NCBI GenBank assembly: GCA_035610835.1
Contig: CM069455.1
Span: 45,958,074-46,022,073, forward strand
DNA from: Ophiura sarsii
Lineage: Eukaryota; Echinodermata; Ophiuroidea; Amphilepidida; Ophiuridae
Length of the DNA: 64,000 bases
Direction of reading: 5' to 3'
Made by a program: the position numbers and the translations under genes. Every line of letters begins with the position of its first letter. Position 1 is the first letter of the stretch. Shown here in pieces: positions 23,242 to 34,111 of this stretch. Under the pieces are notes generated by a model. It did no database searches and was not told where the DNA came from. It saw only the letters and a list, made by a program, of their open reading frames with translations.

Positions 23242-23586
23242 AGGTAGATGACCCGATCACATTTTCGTAACACAGAATTATTTCAAACATACGGAGATTT
23301 TCATATCATATGAAAGCTCGTATTTTTCTCATCATCATACTGAAATTTGACGGCCTAAATCGGTATAATTACGGAGAAATCGATGAAATAACGTCGAATT
23401 ACCGCGAATGGTGGTAACCACCGATATAGTTTGTGTACTACTCAATGGGTACAGTTCACAGCATCTTGTGCGTCTAAAATAAGAACCATTAGAGCTATGC
23501 AACTCAAACTTTGGAACACGACTTTTTTAAGGATGACCTTTCATGTAGAATAGAAAACTTCAAGTTGAAAATCGGAACATCTACCT
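23242..23586 (+). mobile_element. 345-bp TTAA-flanked MITE, copy 1
   Basis: The ends AGGTAGATG and CATCTACCT are bounded by TTAA at 23238-23241 and 23587-23590. A central GGTGGTAACCACCG palindrome is present. The copy at 37790-38134 has exactly the same length in the opposite orientation and is almost identical. Diverged or partial copies lie at 46330-46615 and 62375-62703. Confidence 0.9.
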
Positions 23587-23590
23587 TTAA

Positions 23591-24308
23591 TGTCTGACCA
23601 AACTTCCAAAAGTTGAAATTACATGTATGCATTATCGGCTCTGCATTCCTAACAAACAGATGACTCTCATTGGAATGTCACTGCGCAGAAACTAAGAAGA
23701 ATTTAAGGTCTACCCACAATGCATTGCACGAGCCAACTAATGCTTTTTCACACGATGCATTAGTCAAGCTCGTAAGTTTTAGAAATAAGAAAAAGGAACA
23801 CTGATAACTAATTTATCCATTGATGTAAACTAGAACCTAAGAGCTCCAACGATGAACGCGCTATGAAGCCATGTTTGTGTGCGTATGTCTATGGGAACCG
23901 AGACAAATTGGAGACCAGAGTTAGGGCATTTTTCTAAAACGCAATGCATTGTGGTGGTGTCTTTAAAATCTTCTTTGGCGCAGGAAGAAGTACCATGACA
24001 CAAACAATTTGACAATATAATTTCCGATCAGATATTTAAGCAGTAAATCTTACTGTTTACACAATTACTACTGGCTAGTCAAACAAGCAAACAAGTAGGA
24101 GTGATGTGAAAATATTGTCCCAATTAATCATAATTGTAAGCGTATTTACGTATTTAAAGAGTAGCCACAGACTGATTTTAAGTAGTGGATTTGATTTAAT
24201 TGTGAGGGGTGTTTGTCCAGTGACAGTTAGGCCAAATAAAAATAAAATAGTTTCTCGTCCTTACTTTTTGAAAAAAGGAGGATGATGGCAGTTTTTATTG
24301 TTTTTTTC
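23591..24308. other. intergenic stretch with one isolated Harbinger-like left end
   Basis: GGCCAAATAAAAATAAAATAG at 24230, given in full length of 21 only by position, follows TTA as in the 21734 family. No matching right end was found. No gene is seen. Confidence 0.45.
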
Positions 24309-24726
24309 TAGGGATCAACCAGTTATCGGATCGAATATCGGATCGGCCCGATATTTAGACATATCGGACAAATATCGGAATCGGTAGAAATTGCTCCTTG
24401 CCACCCATATTGCTTGCCAATGAAAAACAACAACAATGGGTTTTATGTCAAAACGTGTCTGTTAAATATGCATTTTTCAGTTCCTTTGAATACAATTTTT
24501 CCCCATTATTCCATTATTTACTAATTTGCTAATATACATTATGTAATCCGTGTTTTTTTCTATCATTATAACCTTTTTTGAGTCGATCCCCCACAATAAT
24601 TTTAAGTGATTGCCTATTTTATAAGGATTCAATAAAAGTATCGGATCGGATCAGATATCGGCTGACATTATAAATTAATTATCGGTTATCGTATCGATAG
24701 GGAAATGTAACATCGGTTGATCCCTA
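24309..24726. mobile_element. hAT-like element, 418 bp
   Basis: The ends are TAGGGATCAACC and GGTTGATCCCTA. The left flank ends and the right flank begins with GTTTTTTTC, which contains the expected 8-bp duplication. Many ATCGGAT-type motifs cluster near both ends, as is usual for transposase-binding subterminal repeats of hAT elements. Confidence 0.85.
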
Positions 24727-26624
24727 GTTTTTTTCCCAAAATGGCAGATCCAAGATGGTGGAAATGTTTTTGTTTCAAAATGGCCGCCAATTTTCTAAGA
24801 CTAGCTATATAACCTTAATTTAAATGAGTACATTTCGCCTGTTGTGTTGTTCTTTGACTTTAACACAGTTTTTTTTTTAAATATTGACACATTCTCCATT
24901 AACAACATTAGTCTGAACTTGAGAATATTTAAAAACAAACACTTTTTTTTAAATTAAAAAAAAACAAAAAAAAACATTATTATTATTTTTATTGATGCGG
25001 CAGCCAAAATGGATGCATGCGGGGCTAGAAACTACTATATGTTTTTATTTTGTAATTGTTGTGTTGCCCTCAGCAATATTTTTTTAATTCAAATTTTAAC
25101 CAAATTGTCAATATTTTCTGCTTGAAATTAATGAGTTTGCTGGAACACACATTTTTATTGGCCCAATTTATAAATTCTTCACTGGTTAATGAAGCACACT
25201 GACAGTACAATGCAGCGTTGCCAATACCATGGCTACATGTAGGACGCAGAACCAGGGTACTTTTATTACCCCTGCGCTGCAGGTGTGGGGTGGGGGGTAG
25301 GAGGAACGGGTGCATGTAGGTTTTTTTTAGCCCTTCTTTAGGAAGAAAACTCATAGATTTTATTTTCTAAATCAACCCCTGGCCGCAGCATGTAAAAAGT
25401 TTGGGTACCAATGTATTTTCTATGAGTCCAGCGAAATTTGGGCTACTTTTTGTCGTCGGTCGCGTCTAGAGGGCGCTTGCGCTGCGGTTTAAGACAACTT
25501 TCAGTTGGCAACACTGCCCCTATGTAATGTTTGGTCTCACTCCTCCATAACATCCAAACTAAAATCCTATTTTTAAATATTATTTATGACTTATCTCATA
25601 TTTACTCAGCCTATTTGTCATATTATTTTCCCTTGTCTGAGCCCAATGGGTAAGCCCTGATGACTCATAGTCTACATCTCCCCCATTGCCCAATAAATGT
25701 TTGAATAGAAAAATGATCCTGGATCAATCATTAATAATAGATCAATCCATATTATTCACTATTAGCAATCAATATTTTATAGTTTCGCTAGTCAAGCATT
25801 TTGTTTTTAGCAGGGGTGATTTGTTTGAATGCCATATAAATATTTGCTCATGTTACATATAAGTTTAGTCTTAGATTTGTAAAAACAGCCTAAAATAATA
25901 ATATTTATCGCAATCACAAAAATGTGACGTGATCTAGGAAGTAGCTTGATGTGAATCAGGATTATGGATTCAATACAAAGTAAACAATATTTGTCTTCTT
26001 CTTTCGGTGGCAATCAAGCATGTATCCTAATCTAGCATTTCTTCTAGCAAATCACTCTAGTTTGTATCCCAAATCTGTCAAAATGGCACCTGGTACTGGG
26101 TATAATAAAACTTAGTGATATTTCACACTAAATTTGGTTATCTGTAATCATGGCTCAATATCTATCAAATGGTTTTTAAAAAAACACTTAACCCGCACTG
26201 ATGGCTGTTGTCACGGGAAGCCGTACATTTTGAATTCCTCTCATATTTTGAATTTATGTTTACAAAAGATTCATCAAATGTCGGAACTAAATTGTTTCAT
26301 TCTAGAATCAGTAGAGTCGGAAAATCAACTTTGTTGTGGAATTTTCTTTTTGTTGTTGAAATTTTATCCATCAACATCATTAATCGTTTGTCGCAGCTTT
26401 GTGACTGATGTAACCTCTGGCGCATATTTCAAACTCAAACATTCATGAACGTGACTACGTCCACCATCGTCTGAACCAGCCACCCCCCCCCCCCTCTTCA
26501 TTGGTATATCAGTAATAATTACTGTAACCTTTAACTAGATCATTAAATAGATGATTACTAACTACTAACCCATTATGGTAGAATAGAAGGATGAGTCTTG
26601 AGCACTTAACTGTTCGTCCTGCAC
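24727..26624. other. intergenic stretch, no gene seen
   Basis: AT-rich and low-complexity DNA, with a poly-C run near 26485-26497. Open frames at 25070-25354 (minus) and 26134-26448 (plus) lack any recognisable domain or coding bias. Confidence 0.5.
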
Positions 26625-26626
26625 TA

Positions 26627-26871
26627 TAGTCGTCGCCAGAATACTTCAGCACTTTTTAAAACCGCCAATGCGCGCGTCTAGTTAATGAGCGAGTGGGCGG
26701 GGACATTCATGACCCATAGATACGATCGCGGCTAATCGGATTACAGGGGCCGCGACGCGGCGAACTGCTCAAAGATAACTCTGTTGTGACGCTGTTCTAC
26801 AACGCACTTCCGTGTTTACGCTGTACGCAGTTGTCACAGAAAAAAGTGCCGAAGTATTCTGACCACGACTA
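26627..26871. mobile_element. TA-flanked MITE, 245 bp, with an unusually GC-rich core
   Basis: The arms TAGTCGTCGCCAGAATACTT and AAGTATTCTGACCACGACTA pair and continue through GCACTTTTT. TA flanks are at 26625-26626 and 26872-26873. The core (GGGCCGCGACGCGGCG around 26748) is much richer in GC than the neighbours. Confidence 0.85.
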
Positions 26872-26873
26872 TA

Positions 26874-27530
26874 CATGTAGAAGCCAATATTTTTGCGTAA
26901 AGAATTTTTACAAGTTTATTAACCTATGAGAAATGTCACACTACCCGCCCACGACACAAGGAAGTATGGGACACTTTGATGTTTTGAGGTATGGTAAAAT
27001 TTGAAGATATTTCCATTTTTATTCAAGCAAGTACTGATCTGATTTAAATATTAACGTTATTTAATGTCTTTCTATTGCAGAAAATGTGAAAAAGAAAAAT
27101 GATATGTTTATGTTATTAAATCGTTTAAATTACCCACAACTATGTGTCCATACTGCCTTTTGAGGTGGGTTTTCGTTAATTGCCCTATCTCTTTACTGTA
27201 CAAAATCAAAGGAAGCAAGTCAGCTTTAAATGAATCTGGGGCTCTCCAAGGTTACGGCAAAAATGTGTCAATGCACTGCTTAAAATGTCTTTGTAATTTC
27301 ATTTTGATTTTTCTCAGAATTCTGAAGGGTAATTTCTCACCATGATAGACAAATACTTGAGTGAGTGCCAATTCATTTAACATATCATAAAAAATCTGAT
27401 AAATAAATACCACGAGTCTTAACTTCAGGCCCACATTTCTCCATCAACAGTCACATTACCTACTACTACTAGTATTATATGTATGATATAGGTCACTCAC
27501 TCGCTCACTCTATAGAGCTGGGATATTACT
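26874..27530. other. intergenic stretch, no gene seen
   Basis: AT-rich DNA without recognised elements. Two overlapping open frames of 60-67 residues at 27142-27434 have no coding character. Confidence 0.45.
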
Positions 27531-27833
27531 ATTAGGCCTCAATTTGAGACTAAAGTTCATTCTAGATAAACTGAATCTCTAACCCCCTATGTCTTAAACA
27601 TGAGCTACTGAAGCGTAAACCAGACATTTTGTTGTTGTTGCTCAACATTAATGTTTTCACTTTTCGTGGTTCCAGTTAGCTCCATTAGGCCTCAATTTGA
27701 GACTAAAGTTCATTCTAGATAAACTGAATCTCTAACCCCCTATGTCTTAAACATGAGCTACTGAAGCGTAAACCAGACATTTTGTTGTTGCTCAACATTA
27801 ATGTTCTCACTTTTCGTGGTTCCAGTTAGCTCC
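27531..27833. repeat. recent 153-bp tandem duplication
   Basis: ATTAGGCCTCAATTTGAGAC starts at 27531 and again at 27684. The two copies differ by little more than one missing GTT in a GTT run and a single substitution, so the duplication is young. Confidence 0.93.
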
Positions 27834-28029
27834 CATTTGCACATAAGTCTGCATGGACCGGTCGTAGCATTAACCTTGCATGAGTCTATGTTACCATGTA
27901 AATATTTGTACATCATATTTCCTTTTTTGTATTTTAAAACATTGCGTAATGTTTATGGACGCATTAGTCGAGAAGACTTTTGCCACTGTTCCAAAAGTGT
28001 ATGTCCCAATAAATAAATAAAAATAAATT
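27834..28029 (+). mobile_element. possible 3' tail of a non-LTR retrotransposon
   Basis: The phrase GCCACTGTTC(C/T)(A/G)AAAGTGTAT followed by (AATA)n occurs at 27980-28027 and again at 31720-31772 and in part at 31800-31835. A conserved tail ending in a short simple repeat is typical of CR1/L2-like LINE 3' ends. No reverse transcriptase sequence was found. Confidence 0.35.
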
Positions 28030-28233
28030 ACTTTTGTTAATGTATGTACTGTAATAAAACTAAAAAATTAAAAGTTTAAAACGAGCAGAACATTTTCGCA
28101 ATATCTGCAAAGCGTAAATTAATCATGCTCATTCACAAATGTCAACTTTGACAGTATGTTTCTTACGCTGCCTTTTCCATTTCATTTGGAATGGGTTTAT
28201 TTGGTCAAATCTGAGCATTCTTGTTACTCTTAA

Positions 28234-28533
28234 CCCTAACCAGTAAAGCTATGTTTTTCGTGCGTATCGGGGGGAGGGGGGAAAAGTACTATCTTTTTGA
28301 CCCGAAAAATCACCCAGCACCCCCTGTCCCTGAGATTCGATCGCGGGACCATCCGCACCCCAGTCTGTCCCCCTACCAACTGAGCTAAACTCCCAGCGCA
28401 TATGCCGGCTAAGAATTCCCGCCGACATATGCCTGGGGTAGGTGACGTCATCGAGGCAATGCCAGCACCCAGCACCACGTGCGCGGAGATAGTTTCTGGC
28501 AGTGAGATTTAGTGAGATTCAGTGCGGTAAGGG
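28234..28533. mobile_element. TTAA-flanked MITE, 300 bp, carrying a tRNA-like segment
   Basis: TTAA (28230-28233) plus CCCTAACC at the left, and GGTAAGGG plus TTAA (28534-28537) at the right. The left part resembles the element at 22988. The tRNA-like piece at 28320-28398 lies inside. Confidence 0.7.
28320..28398 (-). pseudogene. tRNA-like sequence inside a TTAA element
   Basis: The minus strand has GGGAGTTTAGCTCAGTTGG, a good A-box start, and GCGATCGAATCTC as a B-box about 40 bases on. The stems cannot form a full cloverleaf, so it is a tRNA-derived remnant and not a working tRNA. Confidence 0.6.
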
Positions 28534-28537
28534 TTAA

Positions 28538-29164
28538 TGCTTGCTAAAATGTGATTTTCGTCAAGGATTTTCATTTCCGCGTTTGCCGTTCGCCATCTTG
28601 AAACACTTGGACACAATTATGTCGATTATTTTCTATTAAAAAATATTACAGCTTCAAAATTAAATGCATGCGCTACTGGAAACCAACTTTGTTTTTGTTT
28701 TTGGCCTAGTCAAGATGAAGTTTACGGAGTTCCTTCAGTATACCCTACCACTGCATGTTTTCAATGGGGGCTTTTAAAGAACGACCCATACACTTACACA
28801 GTGAGGTCTACAAATGGTAGGGTATTCTAAAGCTTACCCGTTTTGAGTCTTTGGAATCGAGTGATATATAAGTCTTATGATAAACAAGATGTACAATTCC
28901 AGTTGTCCTGAATGAAGTATAGAATGGGCCTTGAACTGTGGCTAAGATTAGTTACCCACAAGTAGTAGAATACAATGGGTGTTTGGCTGCATCATTCAGT
29001 ATTATAGCCATTGAATCACTCACTAGGAGCGTTCAGACGAGGGGCGCTAACCCAGAGATTAAAATCTTGGTTAACTGTGTGTCATGATTGACTAACCTAG
29101 AGTCTAATGCTGGAATGTTAACCCTAAAGTATCTAGTGGTTAACTACATGTAGTTCTGAAGCAC
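28538..29164. other. intergenic stretch, no gene seen
   Basis: TATACCCTACCA at about 28739 and TGGTAGGGTATTC at about 28817 are inverted and may bound a small element. Nothing else was recognised. Confidence 0.4.
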
Positions 29165-29167
29165 TAA

Positions 29168-29559
29168 GGCCAAACAAAGAAGAAGAAAAATTGCATACCT
29201 CATAGCCTATTTTCTAATAAAAAATAAATTAAAAAAATCGCACAGCACTTAGCTTATTTGCAAAATGTTTCTGAGACAGACTATGCTATGCGATTTTTAA
29301 AAAAAAAATTATTAGAAAATAGGCTATGAGGTATGCGATTTTTTGTTTGATTTTTTTGGCTAATCCAAGCTTCAGAGACCTTTTTTTAAACTTTTTTTCG
29401 AAAAATCAAAAAATCAAAAATCAAAAATTTAAAAAAAAATCAAAAAAAAAAGAAGTTTTTTAGGCGTCAGCGAATAGACCTACGCCGTAGCTCATTTCAC
29501 ATACCAATGCGGGCGGGCTTTGGTGGGCTTCTAAGATAGACTTTCTTCTTTATTTGGCC
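29168..29559. mobile_element. PIF/Harbinger-like MITE with TAA duplication, 392 bp
   Basis: The ends are GGCCAAACAAAGAAGAAG and CTTTCTTCTTTATTTGGCC, with TAA at 29165-29167 and 29560-29562. Inside, 29193-29220 and about 29309-29336 are perfect reverse complements of about 28 bases (CATACCTCATAGCC / GGCTATGAGGTATG), so the transcript would form a long hairpin. A diverged relative of this interior is near 36445-36500. Confidence 0.85.
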
Positions 29560-29562
29560 TAA

Positions 29563-30318
29563 CCAAGAGTTAGCCCAGAACGTGTCTGCCGTGTGAATCC
29601 TTTAACTATGTTATTATCGTGAGTGAAATTACCAAAGGGTCAACGCATTACTTCCGGCAAACGGAGAATCGCGCCACCTTGAGTTGCTCGAAGGTACCAC
29701 ACCGCGTTGGTATCGCTAGACTCAAAGCTAACACTGTCAGTTGGACAGGCACTCTTGATTAGCGATATCATTTGTTTAAGCTCGAGACTTACTAGTCTCC
29801 TCGAGACTAGTGGCCATCTGAACATGCCTATAGAGGAAAGTACATACAAACATCTATTCATGGGAATGGGAGGTAAATTCAGATTTCTATGCATGAATTG
29901 AAGGTAGAGAAGGGATGCAGACTCTACACAGTGTAGATTGGGGATTTTTGCTGTTGGTTGTTTATTATCAAATGTTATGAAATTGTTAAATAATAATAAC
30001 TCATCTAAAATGTATTTGCGAAACAATTTGATATCCATTTATTTGTTAGTCATTGTCAAAAATGGGACATTTCAAGAAAATGATATGTCGAGAGAAAAAT
30101 CCACTATTCCATGAGTGACATTTTTTTCTTATTTTTTTCTTTTCCCAGACAAATGAGCATATGAAAGAAAACAATGATTACATTTTAAGCAGTGTATGTA
30201 TGTATGTGTAGAAAGCTCAGATATTCTCTGAAAGCATGAGATTAAAAATATTGACAAACTCTATTATTATCTACAGCTAAGTCCAACACTATCTCAAAGT
30301 ACCAAACTGCCGACTTTA
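29563..30318. other. intergenic stretch, one unclassified open frame
   Basis: A minus-strand frame at 29640-30038 (132 residues) is open but unrecognised. Its end near 29640-29660 is richer in GC and contains an ETS-like ACTTCCGG. It could be an exon or chance. A nine-base hairpin ACTAGTCTC/GAGACTAGT lies at 29791-29811. Confidence 0.35.
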
Positions 30319-30320
30319 TA

Positions 30321-30916
30321 GTAGGGGAGAGTGGGGTATGTTGGAACGCGAGGTTAGTTGAAACATTGAGATTTTCCTAAAAACCAACAATTAATTTCTA
30401 GAAACACTGCCATCAGGTGGTGTGCAAAAGCAACCCCCACATACCACATTGCCTACAGCACATGGGTGTCAGTCTTCTTGGAGTTAGAAAAGAAAATTCA
30501 ATTTTTCAACTTTTTTTAAATTTTTTGACATTAAGAAATTTGGTATTGTATTATCTCTATGATGTTTGTAGATTCATGTGGCTATATTTTTAGTATGTTA
30601 GGCTCTTAAGTTATACTAAGCTACAAAATAAGGCTAAATAGGTGTGCAGTTGTATGCCATGTTTTGCACAATAAGCTTAAACATCTGCCATGTTCCAACC
30701 AACCCCATGCATGGGGTTAGTTGAAACAGCTGAAATAATTTTTTCAAAGTGGATTATTTTAATAAACATAAACAAGTCTTAGAATGTTATATGCTGTATT
30801 TGTAACACACATATGTATGCTTGAACTGATATAGTTATTGAATCCTGAATCAATTTTAATTGCGTTATAGAGTCATTTTTCTGAAAAATGTTCCAACCAA
30901 CCCCACTCTCCCCTAC
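30321..30916. mobile_element. TA-flanked transposon, 596 bp
   Basis: The ends GTAGGGGAGAGTGGGGT and ACCCCACTCTCCCCTAC continue into GTTGGAAC/GTTCCAAC, with TA at 30319-30320 and 30917-30918. The centre (30686-30730) repeats the terminal words in palindromic form (ACCAACCCCATGCATGGGGT). This fits a Tc1/mariner-type non-autonomous element. Confidence 0.85.
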
Positions 30917-30918
30917 TA

Positions 30919-32553
30919 TCAATGGGGAAAAACACTATTCTGAAAACAAAACCAAATAAAAAACACCATTAAATCTAGGGTATAGGGGACCTGCTACATA
31001 AATGCATTCAGCATAAAACCTATTTTATTAAATACTTGCTCAATAACTATATTACAACAAGCCCAAACTATTACAAGAAGTCTGAGTGGACCCCATTATA
31101 TTTTCGCGCACAAATATCTTCACAATATTGTGCAACATTGACAGAATGGGATTTAAGTGAAATACACTCTTGTTGTATTTTTTCATAATCAACTTGTTAA
31201 CTGTGATGAGAAAAAAAATTCTCAAAAATAAAACCACCGCGAAAAATAGAAACCCACACAATTACTAACTAACAGAAATGAGTCACTGATGAAGGGTTTG
31301 TATGGCAGGCAGTAGGGTATTTGGTCATTCGGTCAGTGTTTTCATGGTCAGTGAAAGTGTTCGGACAAGTGGAATGAACACAATGGTCACCTTCTTGGAA
31401 GTGGCCAGAAATGTTTGCATGATCTTTTGGCTGAAGTTGTTTGCGACCCAAATGGCCGCTCACTTGGTCAACTTGTTGAACATATTGGACAAACTGTTGG
31501 CCTGTACTGGGACTGGATGAAGTACTAAAATGTCAACAAATATACACCCACTTGATAGGAAGGAATTGAGCAATAAATTGCTTTCAAAATATTATGTCCG
31601 TCAGTTTTAAAACCACTTTTATAAATATAGATTATGTGGTGTTAGAAAAGCGTGGGTGACAGCAAAGAGCAATTAGTGGTTGTACAAACTTCTGGTTTTG
31701 TTTTTTCATATTGTGCATTCGCCACTGTTCTGAAAGTGTATATGAAAGTGTATATCTGAATAAATAAATAAATTGTAGTTTAAATTTGTGTAGCCTACTT
31801 CTGAAAGTGTAGGTCCGAATAAATGAATAAATAAATTGTAGTTTAAATTTGTAATTTGTGTAGCCTACTCAGTGTTAGAAGCAGTTCATAAAAGGTTGCG
31901 AGAGACCGTTTAGATGAGGGGTGGGCAACCTTTTTGAATGAATGGGCCAGATATAAGGAGTGAAAAATTGACTGGGCCGCACCTAACAAAATTTTCTAGC
32001 AATGACCTGCTGTTAATTTCTAATATTTGATTCCGAAGACTTTCAAGCAATAGGTGTGTGTGTGTGTGATTAATAATCGATTTTCACAAAAACGTAATCT
32101 AAATACAGTACAGATGACAATAAATGGGGACAATAGACCTAATGTACGCACATTGAGGAACATCTTTTGTGCAGATAAATGCTAAGCAGCTAGCTTGCTT
32201 TTTTGTGATGATGTAAAATAGATTGATATTTTTCTTCTTTTTCTTGACACATCTTGCGGGTCACAAAAAACCACTGGCAGTTGCAAAGAATCACTGGCGG
32301 TTGCAAAGAATTTTGGGCAAATTCGCGGATTCTCCGTTTTTGGCAATTTCTCTTTCAAGATCAACCCACATACATTTTCCTCGCAACGCAACTCTATTGG
32401 TAAGCTGGCGAGAATCTTTGCGAGAATGAATTCTCGTACAATTTCTAACACTGCTAATTAAGTATAAATTTGAGGGCTTAAATTAAAACCAGACCCCACA
32501 CGTCGCCTTATTGCACTTCATGATATTGTGATTTTAACGATTCATTGGCCTAC
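30919..32553. other. intergenic stretch with repeat fragments, no gene seen
   Basis: 31740-31865 has a duplicated stretch around AATAAATAAATTGTAG. 31917-31985 starts GAGGGGTGGGCAACC and resembles hAT-type termini. 32300-32455 resembles the right half of the AGGGGTAGAATTTCG family (GCGAGAATCTTTGCGAG), ending TTCTAACACTG. CAGTGTTAGAA at 31870 is inverted to it, but no target duplication was seen. Confidence 0.5.
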
Positions 32554-32561
32554 TACTAGAC

Positions 32562-34103
32562 CAGGCATTCTCAAATGGTGGCGCGCGCCACTTGTGGCGC
32601 ATCAAGGCATCCTAAGTGGCGCGAGAGTGCTTAAAATTTGTTTTAGAAATAAATCATTTCATGAAATAGCCAGATTTCATAGGCCTATATATACGGGTCC
32701 GATGTATAAATACAGCAATTTTTCGTGCACTGCAAGCGCATGTGCCCTCAAAAGAAGAGTAATATTAGTCATTATGTTGCCTACATATATATGTTAAAAT
32801 ATTTTGTGAAGGGAATTTTGCCATTGTCAATTCTAAAAAAATATGACTAGTGGAGCTTAAACAATTTGGTTACTAAAATGTGGCGCATCAGTACATGTAA
32901 GCCCCGGAAAAAAACGCAATTGATTTTGGTAAAAAACGCACACACTTTTAAGCAAAAGCGAGATAAACCGAGATTTTATCAGATCACGCAAATCCCAAGA
33001 AAAACGCACTCAAAACTGTTGATAGCGAGAGAATACCGCAAAATTATTTCTGGGAGCATTTGGTTTATTAAAAACCTCCCGCGTTTTCACGGAATCGCAC
33101 GTTTTTCGTAAGAAAATTGCAATTTTTAATTATGGCGAATGAAATTATTTCTGGGAGCATTTGGTTTATTAAAAACCTCCTGCGTTTTCACGGAATCGCA
33201 CGTTTTTCGTAAGAAAATTGCAATTTTTAATCATGGCGAACGACACGGAGCAGTCATATTTTTAGGCATTAGAAAAAGCTACCGTAACAATGTACCAATT
33301 TCCGGCGGCTTAGCCGGCCTTTCTGCATTGTTTTTCCTTGCGAGGTCATGACCTGAACACATGTAAACATTCGTCGCACGCACGTACCAGGAGTACAAAC
33401 CAAATCTCAACCAATCGCACCACCCCGATCTATTTACAGCATTATTATTGTAATTTATTCATCATCACATGATTTATTTATCAATGAATTTTGTTTGTTG
33501 TTGTCGTGCGTTGAAAAAAGGTTTCCCGCGGTCGGTCTTTCTAGTTTCTTTACCATGTTTACGTAATGGCGTCCATCGTCCACGTGTATTTGCAATACGA
33601 TTTATCGACCAGGCGAGGCACATTTTGTTGGTATGAATCATGCTATGATCTAATTGTATGCTGCCGCAATCGATTGTAAATATCGAGGATGGAAAGTTAT
33701 CTTCATTTTAGTCGATCGGTCGGCATGCTAATTAGTATAAAAGCCCTTCTAATCACGCTATGATGTAATTGTATTCACCGCGGCATTGATTCGGAAATCG
33801 AAGCTACTTCCTGGGCATTTGACATTTAATCTCATTCCCGGACGACTGTTAAAATGCTTGATACACGGGTCGATTTGATCTCTATCTATAATGTTTCAGA
33901 TTAAGAAATAAAAGATTGACATTTTTCTTTGAAAAACCCGCGATTTCAGAATTTTTCTTTGATAAAACCCATGATGCCGAGAATTCGCGGGCGATTTTCA
34001 ATAAACCGAGAAATGTTCCTAAAAGCGAGAATCACGGGCTAAATAACGCAATCGCGTCAAATTCCGGGGCTTAAGTACATGTACATCTAGTTGAGAAAGC
34101 CTG
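32562..34103. mobile_element. hAT-like element with TACTAGAC duplication, split by a nested insertion
   Basis: The left end is CAGGCATTCTCAAATGGTGG and the right end is AGTTGAGAAAGCCTG. TACTAGAC is duplicated exactly at 32554-32561 and 34104-34111. The words GGTGGCGC/TGTGGCGC recur in the interior. Without the element at 32898-34073 and its duplicated target, the element is about 358 bp. Confidence 0.9.
32898..34073. mobile_element. 8-bp-duplication element (AGTACATG), 1176 bp, nested in a hAT-like element
   Basis: The ends are TAAGCCCCGGAA and TTCCGGGGCTTA. AGTACATG is duplicated exactly at 32890-32897 and 34074-34081. The interior has a 101-bp tandem duplication (33041-33141 and 33142-33242, beginning AAATTATTTCTGGGAGC) and many CGCGATT/AACGCA words near the ends. 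Short open frames are present but no transposase motif was recognised. Confidence 0.9.
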
Positions 34104-34111
34104 TACTAGAC

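Noticed and set aside
29640..30038. 132-residue minus-strand open frame as a gene
   Set aside because: No known domain, no convincing start or splice sites, and ordinary composition for most of its length. Left only as an unclassified frame.
31269..31520. Overlapping frames of 64-72 residues on both strands
   Set aside because: Both strands are open over the same short piece with no domain, splice sites or conservation that could be judged.
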